Both the position numbers and the translations under genes were made by a program. This document shows, piece after piece, positions 56,433 through 64,000 of a DNA stretch of 64,000 nt; position 1 is the stretch's first letter, and each line of letters starts with the position of its first letter. The notes beneath the pieces are model-generated. The model saw only the letters and a program-made list of their open reading frames with translations. It was not told where the DNA came from and did not search any database. The stretch lies in contig NZ_STGF01000031.1 of NCBI RefSeq assembly GCF_005222705.1, positions 19,541 through 83,540 on the forward strand, written 5' to 3'. Source of the stretch: Paenibacillus sp. SY21-1 (GTDB lineage: Bacteria; Bacillota; Bacilli; Paenibacillales; Paenibacillaceae).

Positions 56433-56870
56433 ATGCGTACCACCTATATGGCCAAGGCTAGTGAAGTTGAACGTAAATGGTTCGTCGTAGACGCTACAGG
56501 CAAAACGCTTGGCCGTCTGGCGAGTGAAGTTGCTGCCCTGATCCGCGGCAAACACAAACCGACATTTACACCACATGTTGATACAGGCGACTTCGTTGTT
56601 GTTATCAACGCTGAAAAAATTCATCTGACAGGCAAGAAGCTGTCCGATAAAATCTACTACCGTCACTCGATGTACTCCGGCGGCCTTAAAGCTACTCCGG
56701 CGCAAGAGATGATCAAGAACAAGCCAGAGCGCGTTATCGAGCTGGCTGTACACGGCATGTTGCCTAAGAACCGTCTTGGCAACAAAATGAAGCTTAAACT
56801 TAAAGTATACGCAGGTGCGGAACATCCACATCAAGCACAAAACCCAGAAGTTTACGAACTTCGCGGTTAA
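56433..56870 (+). CDS. rplM: 50S ribosomal protein L13
   Basis: 145 residues, MRTTYMAKASEVERKWFVVDATGKTLGRL (written to 20: MRTTYMAKASEVERKWFVVD). Early 50S assembly protein. AAGGAGGA upstream. rpsI follows after 20 nt. Confidence 0.98.
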   Translation: MRTTYMAKASEVERKWFVVDATGKTLGRLASEVAALIRGKHKPTFTPHVDTGDFVVVINAEKIHLTGKKLSDKIYYRHSMYSGGLKATPAQEMIKNKPERVIELAVHGMLPKNRLGNKMKLKLKVYAGAEHPHQAQNPEVYELRG

Positions 56871-56890
56871 TAAAGAGGAGGACAAGTTTC

Positions 56891-57283
56891 ATGGCTCAAG
56901 TGCAATACTATGGAACCGGTCGTCGTAAACACTCTGTTGCACGTGTACGTCTTGTGCCGGGTGAAGGACGAATCATTGTTAACAAACGTGATCTGAACGA
57001 ATATTTTGGTCTGGAAACACTTAAACTGATCGTTAAGCAGCCGCTTAACCTGACTGAAACATTGTCGAAATACGATGTTCTGGTTATCGCTAACGGCGGC
57101 GGCATGTCCGGCCAAGCTGGCGCTATCCGTCACGGCATCTCCCGCGCTCTGCTTAAAGCAGATCCTGAGTTCCGTCCGGCTTTGAAGCGCGCAGGCTTCC
57201 TGACTCGTGATCCGCGTATGAAAGAACGTAAGAAATACGGTCTTAAAGCGGCTCGTCGCGCTCCACAATTCTCGAAACGTTAA
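56891..57283 (+). CDS. rpsI: 30S ribosomal protein S9
   Basis: 130 residues, MAQVQYYGTGRRKHSVARVR; C-terminal tail ending QFSKR reaches the P-site tRNA. GAGGAGG upstream. Followed by a terminator. Confidence 0.98.
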   Translation: MAQVQYYGTGRRKHSVARVRLVPGEGRIIVNKRDLNEYFGLETLKLIVKQPLNLTETLSKYDVLVIANGGGMSGQAGAIRHGISRALLKADPEFRPALKRAGFLTRDPRMKERKKYGLKAARRAPQFSKR

Positions 57284-57307
57284 TATCCCTTGTGTTACAA
57301 GGATACT

Positions 57308-57340
57308 GCCTCTGGCCTATGCGGCCAGAGGCTTTTTATT
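57308..57340 (+). terminator. Terminator after rpsI
   Basis: GCCTCTGGCC - TATGC - GGCCAGAGGC, a perfect 10-bp stem, followed by T5 and ATTTTG. Confidence 0.93.
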
Positions 57341-57486
57341 TTGTCTGGAGAATTGTCGGCAGCCCGGATCAGAGCCCTGCAATTGTGTAGCCTAGAGAGG
57401 GTTAGTCGACGGATTTCCCTCCTGCATGTCGCTTGTCAGGGCTAATTGAGAATAAGACTTAATTTCATTTTGGGCAAAACTTTTGG

Positions 57487-57515
57487 TTGAACATTGCGGT
57501 TGTTGGACGTATAAT
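57487..57515 (+). promoter_or_regulatory. Sigma-A promoter of cysH
   Basis: TTGAAC (57487-57492), a 17-nt spacer and TATAAT (57510-57515), about 48 nt upstream of the start. Confidence 0.8.
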
Positions 57516-57562
57516 TATAATACAGACTAAGTCACTAGGAATTAACGACGGAGGGCATACAC

Positions 57563-58258
57563 ATGAACCTTTTTGAGAAAGAGGCGCTAATTGCAAAAAA
57601 AGCGGTCGAGCTGGAGGACGCTACGCCTGAGGAAGTCATTGCATTTGCGGTTGAAACGTTCCCGAAGATCACCTTTGCTTGCAGCTTTGGCGCAGAGGAC
57701 GTTGTTCTGGTCGATATGCTGCAAAAGATCAGCCCTAAAACGGATATTTTCTACCTAGATACAGATTTTCATTTCAAGGAGACCTATGAAACGCGCGATC
57801 GGATGGCAGAGCGTTATCCAGGCATCCCGTTCGTAGAGGTGAAGCCGGAAATTACGCCTGAAGAGCAGGCCGCCCAATACGGGGAGGAGCTTTGGAAGAC
57901 GGACGCCAACGCTTGCTGCGACATTCGCAAGGTTAAGCCGCTTATGAATATTTTGTCCAAATACGAGGCATGGATCACGGGGATTCGCCGCGACCAAGCG
58001 CCTACACGGGCCAATTCGAAGAAGATTGAATACGATACGAAGTTTGGTTTGGTGAAATTCAACCCGATTGCCCATTGGACGACTGAAGATGTCTGGAACT
58101 ACATCCGCGAGAATAAGGTTATTTACAACCCGCTGCATGACCAGCATTACCCTAGCATTGGCTGCGAGCATTGCACGCGTAAAGTAATGCCGGGCGAAGA
58201 TCCGCGTGCCGGACGATGGTCCGGTCAGGAAAAAACGGAATGCGGCTTGCATAAATAA
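57563..58258 (+). CDS. cysH: Adenylyl-sulfate / phosphoadenylyl-sulfate reductase
   Basis: 231 residues; reduces activated sulfate to sulfite with thioredoxin. The PP-loop-like CSFGAEDVVLVDML and ITGIRRDQAPTRA are present. The pairs CC (NACCDIRKVK) and CxxC (GCEHCTRK) are the ligands of a [4Fe-4S] cluster, which marks the APS-using type found in Bacillus, and the catalytic Cys is in the C-terminal ECGLHK. GGAGGG precedes the ATG. No other sulfate-assimilation gene is adjacent, so it appears to be monocistronic. Confidence 0.94.
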   Translation: MNLFEKEALIAKKAVELEDATPEEVIAFAVETFPKITFACSFGAEDVVLVDMLQKISPKTDIFYLDTDFHFKETYETRDRMAERYPGIPFVEVKPEITPEEQAAQYGEELWKTDANACCDIRKVKPLMNILSKYEAWITGIRRDQAPTRANSKKIEYDTKFGLVKFNPIAHWTTEDVWNYIRENKVIYNPLHDQHYPSIGCEHCTRKVMPGEDPRAGRWSGQEKTECGLHK

Positions 58259-58435
58259 TGCGTGCTTGCGTCGGTTCGGTTATAAATGTTTTCATTGGAG
58301 GTATTTCATAACAGCCGTACGCCACAGGCTAACCGATGAATCCGCGTAAGCTTGACGTACAGCGTTCAGTGCTGCTTGAAACAGCTCGGCAATCGGTAAC
58401 GCTATACATGGCTTTTGAGCGGCCTTAGGTTTGTC

Positions 58436-58464
58436 TCATAATCCACCATCTCGTCCCATATAAT
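58436..58464 (+). promoter_or_regulatory. Probable sigma-E sporulation promoter of cwlD
   Basis: TCATAAT (58436-58442), a 14-nt spacer and CATATAAT (58457-58464) match the mother-cell sigma-E pattern (about KMATATT-N14-CATACAHT). This fits the known sporulation-specific expression of cwlD. The rest of the gap from 58259 shows only short hairpins. Confidence 0.65.
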
Positions 58465-58533
58465 GAATGAGCGTGCCGCATAGAGCGGCCTTTAGAGGGC
58501 TTATTCATTTGATGGAGACGGGGTGGTTTTTTT

Positions 58534-59301
58534 ATGCGCCGGATAAGTAGGCATGTGGTGGTTTGGATGACGCATAAAGGGTTGTTCAGACTTGGTATCG
58601 GCTTGGTAGCTGTTCTGCTTGCCGGCGTTCTGCTGAGCAGGACGCTGCCGGGGCAGACGGAGAAAACGTGGTCCTACTGGTCGCTTCCGCTGTCCGGAGT
58701 GACGATCGGCATTGATGCCGGACACGGCGGAGTGGACGGAGGTGCAAGCAGCAAGCAGGGACTCGTGGAGAAGGACTTGAATTTGGCAATCGCGCTGTAT
58801 TTGCGCGATTATTTGCAGCAAGCCGGGGCGGTAGTCGTTATGACCAGAGAGGGCGATTACGACCTGGCTACGGGAGATGCGAGAGCCTACAGCAAGCGCA
58901 AAACGGAGGATTTGAAAAAGAGGGTGGCCTTGCTGCGCGAAAGTAAGCCTGCAGCCGTTATCAGCATCCACATGAACAGCATTCCGTCCGCGAAATGGTC
59001 AGGGGCGCAAACCTTCTACCATCCTGACAACCACCCGGACAATCGTGCGCTGGCTATATTCATTCAAGACGAAATGAAACGGAATTTAACGAATACGACC
59101 CGAGTGGCTGGAACCGTCAAAGATGTATATGTGCTTAAATCGTTGCAGGATATTCCGACTGCGCTGGTCGAGGTTGGATTTTTATCGAATCCGGGCGAAG
59201 CCGAGCGACTGGCGAACGCCGAGTATCAGCGCCAAGTTGCAGCTTCCGTGTATGAGGGGATACTGCGTTACAGCTCGGGCGAGAAGCTCGGCAATATGTA
59301 G
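58534..59301 (+). CDS. cwlD: N-acetylmuramoyl-L-alanine amidase CwlD (germination)
   Basis: 255 residues. An N-terminal membrane anchor (about 15-35) is followed by an amidase_3 domain: zinc ligands His (IDAGHGGVDGG), Glu (VEKDLNLAIA) and His (VISIHMNSIP), and the catalytic Glu in TALVEVGFLSN. With PdaA it makes the muramic lactam of spore cortex needed for germination. First of the conserved sporulation block cwlD-mrp-gerD-kbaA-pdaB. Confidence 0.95.
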   Translation: MRRISRHVVVWMTHKGLFRLGIGLVAVLLAGVLLSRTLPGQTEKTWSYWSLPLSGVTIGIDAGHGGVDGGASSKQGLVEKDLNLAIALYLRDYLQQAGAVVVMTREGDYDLATGDARAYSKRKTEDLKKRVALLRESKPAAVISIHMNSIPSAKWSGAQTFYHPDNHPDNRALAIFIQDEMKRNLTNTTRVAGTVKDVYVLKSLQDIPTALVEVGFLSNPGEAERLANAEYQRQVAASVYEGILRYSSGEKLGNM

Positions 59302-59353
59302 CCTGCGCTGGAGGGGATAGCAAGCCCATGGTGGGTTGCTTGGCTGATTGTGG

Positions 59354-59384
59354 TATAATAAGCCTTATTGGCAAGGCTTATTAT
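59354..59384 (+). promoter_or_regulatory. Promoter with a perfect 12-bp inverted repeat upstream of the Mrp/SalA gene
   Basis: An extended -10 (TGGTATAAT, 59351-59359) overlaps a perfect inverted repeat ATAATAAGCCTT (59355-59366) / AAGGCTTATTAT (59373-59384) with a 6-nt centre. The repeat covers the -10 and the transcription start, so it is a likely operator. No T run follows, which argues against a terminator. Confidence 0.6.
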
Positions 59385-59398
59385 GTAAGGGTGGGAGA

Positions 59399-60487
59399 AT
59401 GAAAATGCTAACACGCGAACAAGCAATTGAAGCCGTCGAATCGGTGACGGCTTCCTATACCGCGGAACAAGTCACGTTCCGCGATGTGATGGTCCGGGAC
59501 CGTCAGGTTTCACTGACGGTCCTGGGCGCCAGCGCGGCTGCGCAGCCCGCGCTTGAGGCCTCGCTCCGCGAGGCGCTGGCGCGCCTGGGCGCCGAAACCG
59601 TGCACTGCCGGTTTCGCGCGGCCGAGGGCGCGCCTGCAGCGGGCGCAGGCGGGGCTACGCCGCCGCCCGCCGCAGGGGGCTCTGTCCCGGTGCAGGGGCA
59701 CGGGACGGACATTGCGAGCCCGCTGCTGGCTGAGGACAGCGGGGTGCAGTTTATCGCCGTAGCGAGCGGCAAGGGCGGCGTAGGCAAGTCCACGGTGACC
59801 GTCAATCTGGCGGTCGCCCTTGCCCGCAGGGGCAAACGTGTCGGCATTATTGACGCCGACATCTACGGCTTTAGCGTGCCCGATATGATGGGCATCGAGG
59901 AGCGGCCGGAAATCGTCAACGAACGTGTCGTGCCGATTGAGCGTTTTGGAGTCAAAGTCATTTCAATGGGCTTTTTTGTAGAGGATAACAGCCCAATCGT
60001 CTGGCGCGGTCCGATGCTTGGGCGCATGCTGCGCAACTTTTTTCAGGAAATCGCGTGGGGCGAGCTTGATTATGTGCTGCTAGACTTGCCGCCGGGAACA
60101 GGCGATATTGCGCTTGACGTGCATCAGATCATCCCTCAGAGCAAGGAAATTATCGTTACGACGCCGCATGCGACAGCAGCGTTCGTAGCGGCGCGCGCAG
60201 GGGCAATGGCGATCAAAACCGAGCATGAAATACTCGGCATCGTCGAGAATATGTCGTATTATGTATCGACGTCTACGGGGGAGAAGGAGTACGTATTCGG
60301 CAGAGGCGGCGGAGCAAGGCTTGCGGAAACGCTGCATGCCGATTTGCTGGCCCAAATCCCGTTAGGGGCGCCGGACAACCATCCATCGGAGCCTGATTTT
60401 TCGCCTTCCGTATACAAGGAAAACAGCGAGACCGGACAGCTCTATCTCGAATTGGCGGATCGCGTGCTTAGCAAATGCGAAGGCTGA
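59399..60487 (+). CDS. Mrp/NBP35-family P-loop ATPase (ApbC; SalA-like)
   Basis: 362 residues. An N-terminal MIP18-like domain (about 1-75) is joined by an Ala/Gly/Pro-rich, very GC-rich linker (about 78-110) to a deviant Walker A ATPase domain (VASGKGGVGKSTVTVNLA; LLDLPPGTGD). Members carry Fe-S clusters or, as SalA in B. subtilis at this same locus, act as DNA-binding regulators of protease genes. The CxxC of Fe-S carriers is not evident here, which favours a SalA-like role. The ATG at 59399 has GGGTGGGAG upstream. Confidence 0.9.
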   Translation: MKMLTREQAIEAVESVTASYTAEQVTFRDVMVRDRQVSLTVLGASAAAQPALEASLREALARLGAETVHCRFRAAEGAPAAGAGGATPPPAAGGSVPVQGHGTDIASPLLAEDSGVQFIAVASGKGGVGKSTVTVNLAVALARRGKRVGIIDADIYGFSVPDMMGIEERPEIVNERVVPIERFGVKVISMGFFVEDNSPIVWRGPMLGRMLRNFFQEIAWGELDYVLLDLPPGTGDIALDVHQIIPQSKEIIVTTPHATAAFVAARAGAMAIKTEHEILGIVENMSYYVSTSTGEKEYVFGRGGGARLAETLHADLLAQIPLGAPDNHPSEPDFSPSVYKENSETGQLYLELADRVLSKCEG

Positions 60488-60525
60488 TTGACCAGCCGGC
60501 CTCTTCTTTTTCGCGATAAAAAATA

Positions 60526-60571
60526 GACCGCCCTTTTTCGCAAATGTGCGATAGGGGACGGTCGTTTTTTA
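60526..60571 (+). terminator. Terminator between the Mrp/SalA gene and gerD
   Basis: GACCG...CCC / GGG...CGGTC with an inner TCGCA / TGCGA stem, followed by T6. A-rich on the left, so it may also end gerD transcripts from the other side. Confidence 0.8.
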
Positions 60572-60655
60572 TGCTTGTCGCGAAAGATTTTGGACACAGC
60601 TGCTGGTCAGTCTTCTTAAACAACATGCGCCGCAATCGATCGCGAACGCGCCGGT

Positions 60656-61351
60656 TTAGCTTTCCGAGCTTCCTTGCTCGCTGTCCGAGCTGGATTCTTC
60701 GCTTTGCTGATCCTCTTCCCCCGAAGAATCCTGATTTTCTTCATCCTTCTTTTTTTCCACCTTTTCATTGGGCTTAGGCTCCAGTTGCTCCTGTACGGCT
60801 TTCTTCATAAGCTCCAGCACTTCAAGCCTGAAAAGCGGATTTTGCATCGATTCCTGCATCAGCGACATAACTTCCTTGCGGTATTGCGTGCTTTGCAGCA
60901 CCTCCAGAATCATTTTGTCCATCTCCGGCGTTTTAAGCACTTTGACGAGATCGGCTTGGTAGGACGGATCTTTAATGAGCTCTTTGTGGATCGTTTTATT
61001 TTCCTTCACAACCGCCTTGGCAAATTCGCCGGCGAACCTGGTGTCCGTCATCAGCTTTTTGATCACTTTGTCGTATTCGGGGGATACGAGAACATCTTTA
61101 ACCGCAAGGCGGACCTCCTCTTGGTCTTGTACAGATAACATCCGCGTGCCCTGGCCTTTGTAGCCGGACTGATTAATGGCCGATTGCTGGAGAGCAAGCT
61201 GGGCATCCTCCGTTTTGAGAATATCGATGACCATTGACTTCATATCCTTATAACTCACCTGCTCGCCGCCGCTTGACGGTTGAGCGCCGCAGCCCGCCAA
61301 CAGCAGCATGAGCGCGGCAATCAACAGCGATAAGACCCTCCTTGTACGCAT
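60656..61351 (-). CDS. gerD: Spore germination lipoprotein GerD
   Basis: 231 residues on the minus strand. The lipoprotein signal peptide ends in LLLAGC (Cys about residue 20), a helical middle part carries the GerD core (EVRLAVKDVLVSPEYDKVIKKL), and the tail (about 195-231) is extremely rich in Ser, Glu and Asp. GerD organises nutrient receptors into the germinosome in the spore inner membrane. The ATG at 61351 is chosen for its distance from AAGGGAG; an ATG three codons upstream (61360) is almost in contact with that site. A CATAATA on the minus strand (61428-61434) could be a forespore -10, with low confidence. Confidence 0.9.
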   Translation of the reverse strand: MRTRRVLSLLIAALMLLLAGCGAQPSSGGEQVSYKDMKSMVIDILKTEDAQLALQQSAINQSGYKGQGTRMLSVQDQEEVRLAVKDVLVSPEYDKVIKKLMTDTRFAGEFAKAVVKENKTIHKELIKDPSYQADLVKVLKTPEMDKMILEVLQSTQYRKEVMSLMQESMQNPLFRLEVLELMKKAVQEQLEPKPNEKVEKKKDEENQDSSGEEDQQSEESSSDSEQGSSES

Positions 61352-61572
61352 GTTTAGCATGCTCCCTTCTATATGATGGCTTGGCATTTCCATGGAATCG
61401 TATCGTTAGAGCGCTTGTAGCTGTTTTTATTATGCGCATTGTTCACTGGATTATCATGTAGAGGGTTTAGCTTTTTGCTGTGAACGTGGTAAAATAAAGG
61501 ATAATGCGGAAGCTGGCTTTTGCCGGCTGGGCAATATAGGAGGGCTTAGCCTTAATCGGGAGGATTTTGTTA

Positions 61573-62196
61573 ATGAATTTGAAAAGATGGTTCTTTTTAT
61601 TCTGGAGCAGCATGGCTGTCGGGGCCTTTGTATGCGTAGTCACTGGAGCGATTATGCAGCTTGCCGACCCGGAATTTGGATTTCTTGGCTTTAAAGCGGC
61701 AGGCTTTAACGTTTTAATGATGGCTATGGTTGGCTTGATGATCGGGGCTTTTAGCCAAATGGGCTTTTTTGCTTATCTGACGTTGAATTACATCGCGCTT
61801 AGCGTATTCGGCAAGCAGTATTTGTGGAATGCGCTGCAGGGCTATACGACCGTATTCGCTGCGATCGGGTTGGGCTATTTGCTTTATGAGAAGCATCTGA
61901 ATAATTGGTTTTTCTGGGTGCTGCCGTTGCTGCTCGTTCTGCTGTCCGCGCTTGTTACCCAGCTGAAGGTGAAGCAAACGAACAAATCTGCGCTCGTTCC
62001 TACGATGTTCTTGATGGTCGTTATAACGTTTATCGAGTCATGGCCGGCAATCAAGGGGGATACGAACGTGCTGGCGATTATCTTTATGATCGTCCCGCTG
62101 TTCGTATGCAATGCGTACCAAATTATGCTGATGCATCGTCTTACCAAAAAAGAAGCAACCGACTCGTCGGCAGTAGCCGCCAAACCGGTTGCATAA
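61573..62196 (+). CDS. kbaA: KinB-signalling pathway activator KbaA
   Basis: 207-residue membrane protein with six predicted spans. It is needed in Bacillus for KinB-dependent entry into sporulation. The ATG at 61573 has GGGAGG 9 nt upstream; a TTG two codons earlier is less likely. Its position between gerD and pdaB, each on the opposite strand, agrees with Bacillus. Confidence 0.9.
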   Translation: MNLKRWFFLFWSSMAVGAFVCVVTGAIMQLADPEFGFLGFKAAGFNVLMMAMVGLMIGAFSQMGFFAYLTLNYIALSVFGKQYLWNALQGYTTVFAAIGLGYLLYEKHLNNWFFWVLPLLLVLLSALVTQLKVKQTNKSALVPTMFLMVVITFIESWPAIKGDTNVLAIIFMIVPLFVCNAYQIMLMHRLTKKEATDSSAVAAKPVA

Positions 62197-62200
62197 TCAA

Positions 62201-63010
62201 TTAATTTATGAACGCGGCGGCATCCAGCTGCGGGAAGGCGGAAGCTGCCTTGTCCTGCACGGTTTTGCCGTCGCTTTCCGTTTGCGCGATCAACCCCGAT
62301 ACGGATACAAAATCGTAGCCCTTTGCCCGAAGCTGATCGATAACGACAGGCAGCGCCTCATGCGTCTGTTTGACGGAATCGCTGGCATGGAATAGTACAA
62401 TGTCACCGGGATGAGCTCTGCTTACAACGCGGTCAATGATTTTTTCTGTGCCGATGTTCATCCAATCCATGGAATCGGTATCCCACTGAATAACTTTGTA
62501 TTGGAGCTCATCGGCGATGCGCAGCACCCGTTTGTCGAAATCGCCGTTCGGCAGGCGAATAAGATTTGGCTGTTTCCCGGTTACATCGGACAAAATGGTG
62601 TGGGCTGTCGTAATTTGCGTTCTTATTTCCTCGTCGGTCAGCTTGCTGTAGTTGTCGTGCTTGTGTCCATGACTGCCGATCTCAAAGCCGGCCTCTTGAA
62701 TTTTGCGGACGATCTCAGGGTGAGCCTGGCTCCAAGGCGCGGAAAGGAAGAAGGTGGCCTGCGAAATGTTTTTTTCCTTCAGCACTTGCAGTATCGGCTC
62801 TGTACGTTTGTCCCCCCAGCTGATGTCGAACGTTAGCGCCATCATCTTTTTCTCGGTCGGTACGCTGTAGATAGCGGCAGGCTGCTGCGGCGCGAACACC
62901 GTAATATTGTCGCGTTCGGCGTAGATAATGCCGATGGAGAACACGACAGCGATTGCCATTAAGAAGTACTTTTTCATCTTGCGTCCGTTCAATACATAAA
63001 ACACGTTCAT
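62201..63010 (-). CDS. pdaB: Polysaccharide deacetylase family sporulation protein PdaB
   Basis: 269 residues, minus strand. One N-terminal membrane helix (about 12-32), then a NodB domain with TFDISWGDKRTEPIL, the metal site SHGHKHD, RLPNGDFDKRVL and a C-terminal VSRAHPGDIVLFHASDS. Required for spore maintenance in Bacillus. AGAGGAGAG precedes the ATG. It converges with kbaA with only 4 nt between the stop codons. Confidence 0.93.
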   Translation of the reverse strand: MNVFYVLNGRKMKKYFLMAIAVVFSIGIIYAERDNITVFAPQQPAAIYSVPTEKKMMALTFDISWGDKRTEPILQVLKEKNISQATFFLSAPWSQAHPEIVRKIQEAGFEIGSHGHKHDNYSKLTDEEIRTQITTAHTILSDVTGKQPNLIRLPNGDFDKRVLRIADELQYKVIQWDTDSMDWMNIGTEKIIDRVVSRAHPGDIVLFHASDSVKQTHEALPVVIDQLRAKGYDFVSVSGLIAQTESDGKTVQDKAASAFPQLDAAAFIN

Positions 63011-63107
63011 AGGAATGGCTCTCCTCTCTGAGTAGAAGCTTGTTTACTACAATCTATGCTCGTACCATGCAGATATTCGTACAAGTTGCAGGTTGTCCGC
63101 CGAACGG

Positions 63108-63216
63108 TTGCAAACGACTTTTATAGTTGTTAAAAGCATGTGTAATAAAATTTCCAATATTTGAGCATAACAATAAAGCAGTGTCGCAACGCGCAAGCGT
63201 GAGACGTTGCTTTTTT
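63108..63216 (+). ncRNA. Possible small RNA ending in a terminator
   Basis: TTGCAA (63108-63113), a 17-nt spacer and TAAAAG (63131-63136) could start a transcript near 63143. It would end about 75 nt later at the hairpin GCAACG...CGTTGC (63186-63210) with T6. No plus-strand gene lies upstream for this terminator to serve, since pdaB runs the other way. The terminator is solid; the promoter and the RNA are inferred. Confidence 0.4.
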
Positions 63217-63330
63217 GTTCAAATATGAGACTTTATAGGCGACATGCCTATAAGCACTTATATTTAGAAGCGGATCGTTGACGCTTTCATGGGTTGCGTT
63301 GGCCATTTGCGCTTGCATATAAGCGGCTGT
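63217..63330 (+). repeat. Dispersed intergenic repeat, copy D
   Basis: Follows the T-run of a terminator, as in copy B. GTTCAAATATGAGACTTTATAGGC, CCTATAAG, CTTATATTT, GCGGATCG, GGCCATTTGCG and TTGCATATAAG align in order with copies A and B; the middle hairpin is less conserved. It lies just upstream of the small gene at 63357. Confidence 0.6.
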
Positions 63331-63356
63331 ACATCTAAAGGAGGTCACTCACTGCA

Positions 63357-63584
63357 ATGCTCGGAATATTGTTCAACGATAAAGAGTGCAAAGAACTTGA
63401 CTATGTCCTTCGCAAAGAATTGGATGAAATGCTGTTGGATCTCGGCGATACCCGACTGGACGGAGATATAAAACAAGCGATCACGCGCAGGTACAAGATT
63501 ATCTTCAGAATGTACGCCCGCATAGCCTCTCCGAAGGAGCTGTCCCGTTACGCCTTAAATGCTCGATCGTACCGCCAACATTAA
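63357..63584 (+). CDS. Small conserved protein of unknown function
   Basis: 75 residues, MLGILFNDKECKELDYVLRK, mostly charged and predicted helical, no signal peptide or membrane span. AAAGGAGGT (about 63338) supports the start. I recall similar short proteins in other Bacillota but cannot name a family or function. It sits between pdaB and the rRNA operon. Confidence 0.7.
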   Translation: MLGILFNDKECKELDYVLRKELDEMLLDLGDTRLDGDIKQAITRRYKIIFRMYARIASPKELSRYALNARSYRQH

Positions 63585-63722
63585 CATCTTGAAGCGGGCC
63601 ATGCTTAATGAGTAGCTGCATAAAACGGCGATAATAGCTGGAGTTGTATGTGGAAGACGAAGCAGCTTCAGTAGCGAAAAACAATTAAATTCTTGGATTT
63701 TAAAAAAAAATGAAAAAAGGGG

Positions 63723-63752
63723 TTGCATTTAATTGGGCCCCTGTGATATATT
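63723..63752 (+). promoter_or_regulatory. rRNA operon promoter
   Basis: TTGCAT (63723-63728) and TATATT (63747-63752), 18 nt apart, about 180 nt upstream of the 16S gene. Confidence 0.65.
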
Positions 63753-63799
63753 ATTTCTTGTCGCCGCGAGCATAACGCGAACGACACGAAAGAAAAGCT

Positions 63800-63809
63800 T
63801 GCTCTTTGA
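63800..63809 (+). promoter_or_regulatory. boxA antitermination signal of the rRNA leader
   Basis: TGCTCTTTGA matches the boxA consensus recognised by NusB-S10 in rRNA leaders. Confidence 0.7.
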
Positions 63810-63929
63810 AAACTGAACAACGAGTGAAACTGCCCCACTTCTTATGAAGTGGAAAAGCGATAAAACAAGTAATGAGCTACCAACAAACCTGGATCTTTTC
63901 TCTCCGACCTCGGTCGAAGCGAAAAATCC

Positions 63930-64000
63930 TTTATGGAGAGTTTGATCCTGGCTCAGGACGAACGCTGGCGGCGTGCCTAATACATGCAAGTCGAGCGGAG
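63930..64000 (+). rRNA. rrs: 16S ribosomal RNA, 5' end (truncated by window edge)
   Basis: The sequence GGAGAGTTTGATCCTGGCTC and the following bases are the universal 5' end of bacterial 16S rRNA, with the 27F primer site. The exact 5' nucleotide (about 63930) is estimated by comparison with Bacillus. Only the first 71 bases are in the window. Confidence 0.97.

Noticed and set aside
57515..57562. CymR operator upstream of cysH
   Set aside because: A GGAATT half-site is present but the TAAT half is at the wrong distance, so the match is not good enough.

Overview
The window is chromosomal DNA from a low-to-mid GC, endospore-forming Bacillota, most likely Paenibacillus or a close relative. This rests on the gene order (mcsB-clpC, radA-disA-yacL-ispDF-gltX-cysES, sigH-rpmG-secE-nusG, rpoBC, str, S10, spc and alpha operons, cwlD-mrp-gerD-kbaA-pdaB, then an rRNA operon), strong GGAGG ribosome binding sites, frequent TTG/GTG starts, a T-box leader, sporulation genes and the 16S rRNA 5' end. 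Nearly all genes lie on the + strand, as expected close to the origin of replication.

Layout. 1-2941: end of mcsB and complete clpC (protein quality control). 2950-3800: a Fur-box promoter, a copy of a dispersed repeat, an IsdG-type heme monooxygenase, and a cluster of DnaA boxes. 3913-7203: radA, disA, pssA. 7267-9740: an accessory island with a tyrosine recombinase gene bounded by perfect 29-bp inverted repeats (a predicted self-inverting segment), followed by an HD-GYP gene. 9751-20057: yacL, the isoprenoid genes ispD/ispF, gltX, a cysteine T-box with cysE-cysS, mrnC, rlmB, rae1 and sigH, then rpmG. 20076-31719: secE-nusG, L11/L1 and L10/L7-L12 genes, an RsmC-like methyltransferase, rpoB and rpoC. 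32085-36823: an L7Ae-like protein, rpsL, rpsG, fusA, tuf. 37079-39928: an ABC transporter of the TrpXYZ-like family set between tuf and rpsJ. 40252-57283: S10, spc and alpha ribosomal protein operons with secY, adk, map, infA, rpoA, then truA, rplM, rpsI. 57563-63584: cysH, cwlD, mrp/salA-like, gerD, kbaA, pdaB and a small unknown gene. 63930-64000: start of a 16S rRNA gene.

Most of the window is the core translation and transcription machinery, with sporulation (sigH, disA, cwlD, gerD, kbaA, pdaB) and sulfur/cysteine metabolism (cysE, cysS, cysH) at its edges. The most unusual part is 7459-9416. There a recombinase lies between inverted copies of what look like its own core sites (11-bp arms around a 6-bp spacer), and the segment carries an outward promoter. 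In the orientation seen here that promoter points away from the HD-GYP gene; after inversion it would point into it. This suggests a phase-variable switch of cyclic-di-GMP metabolism. Other points of note are three perfect DnaA boxes within 85 bp upstream of radA, and a four-copy intergenic repeat family that often follows a terminator-like hairpin.
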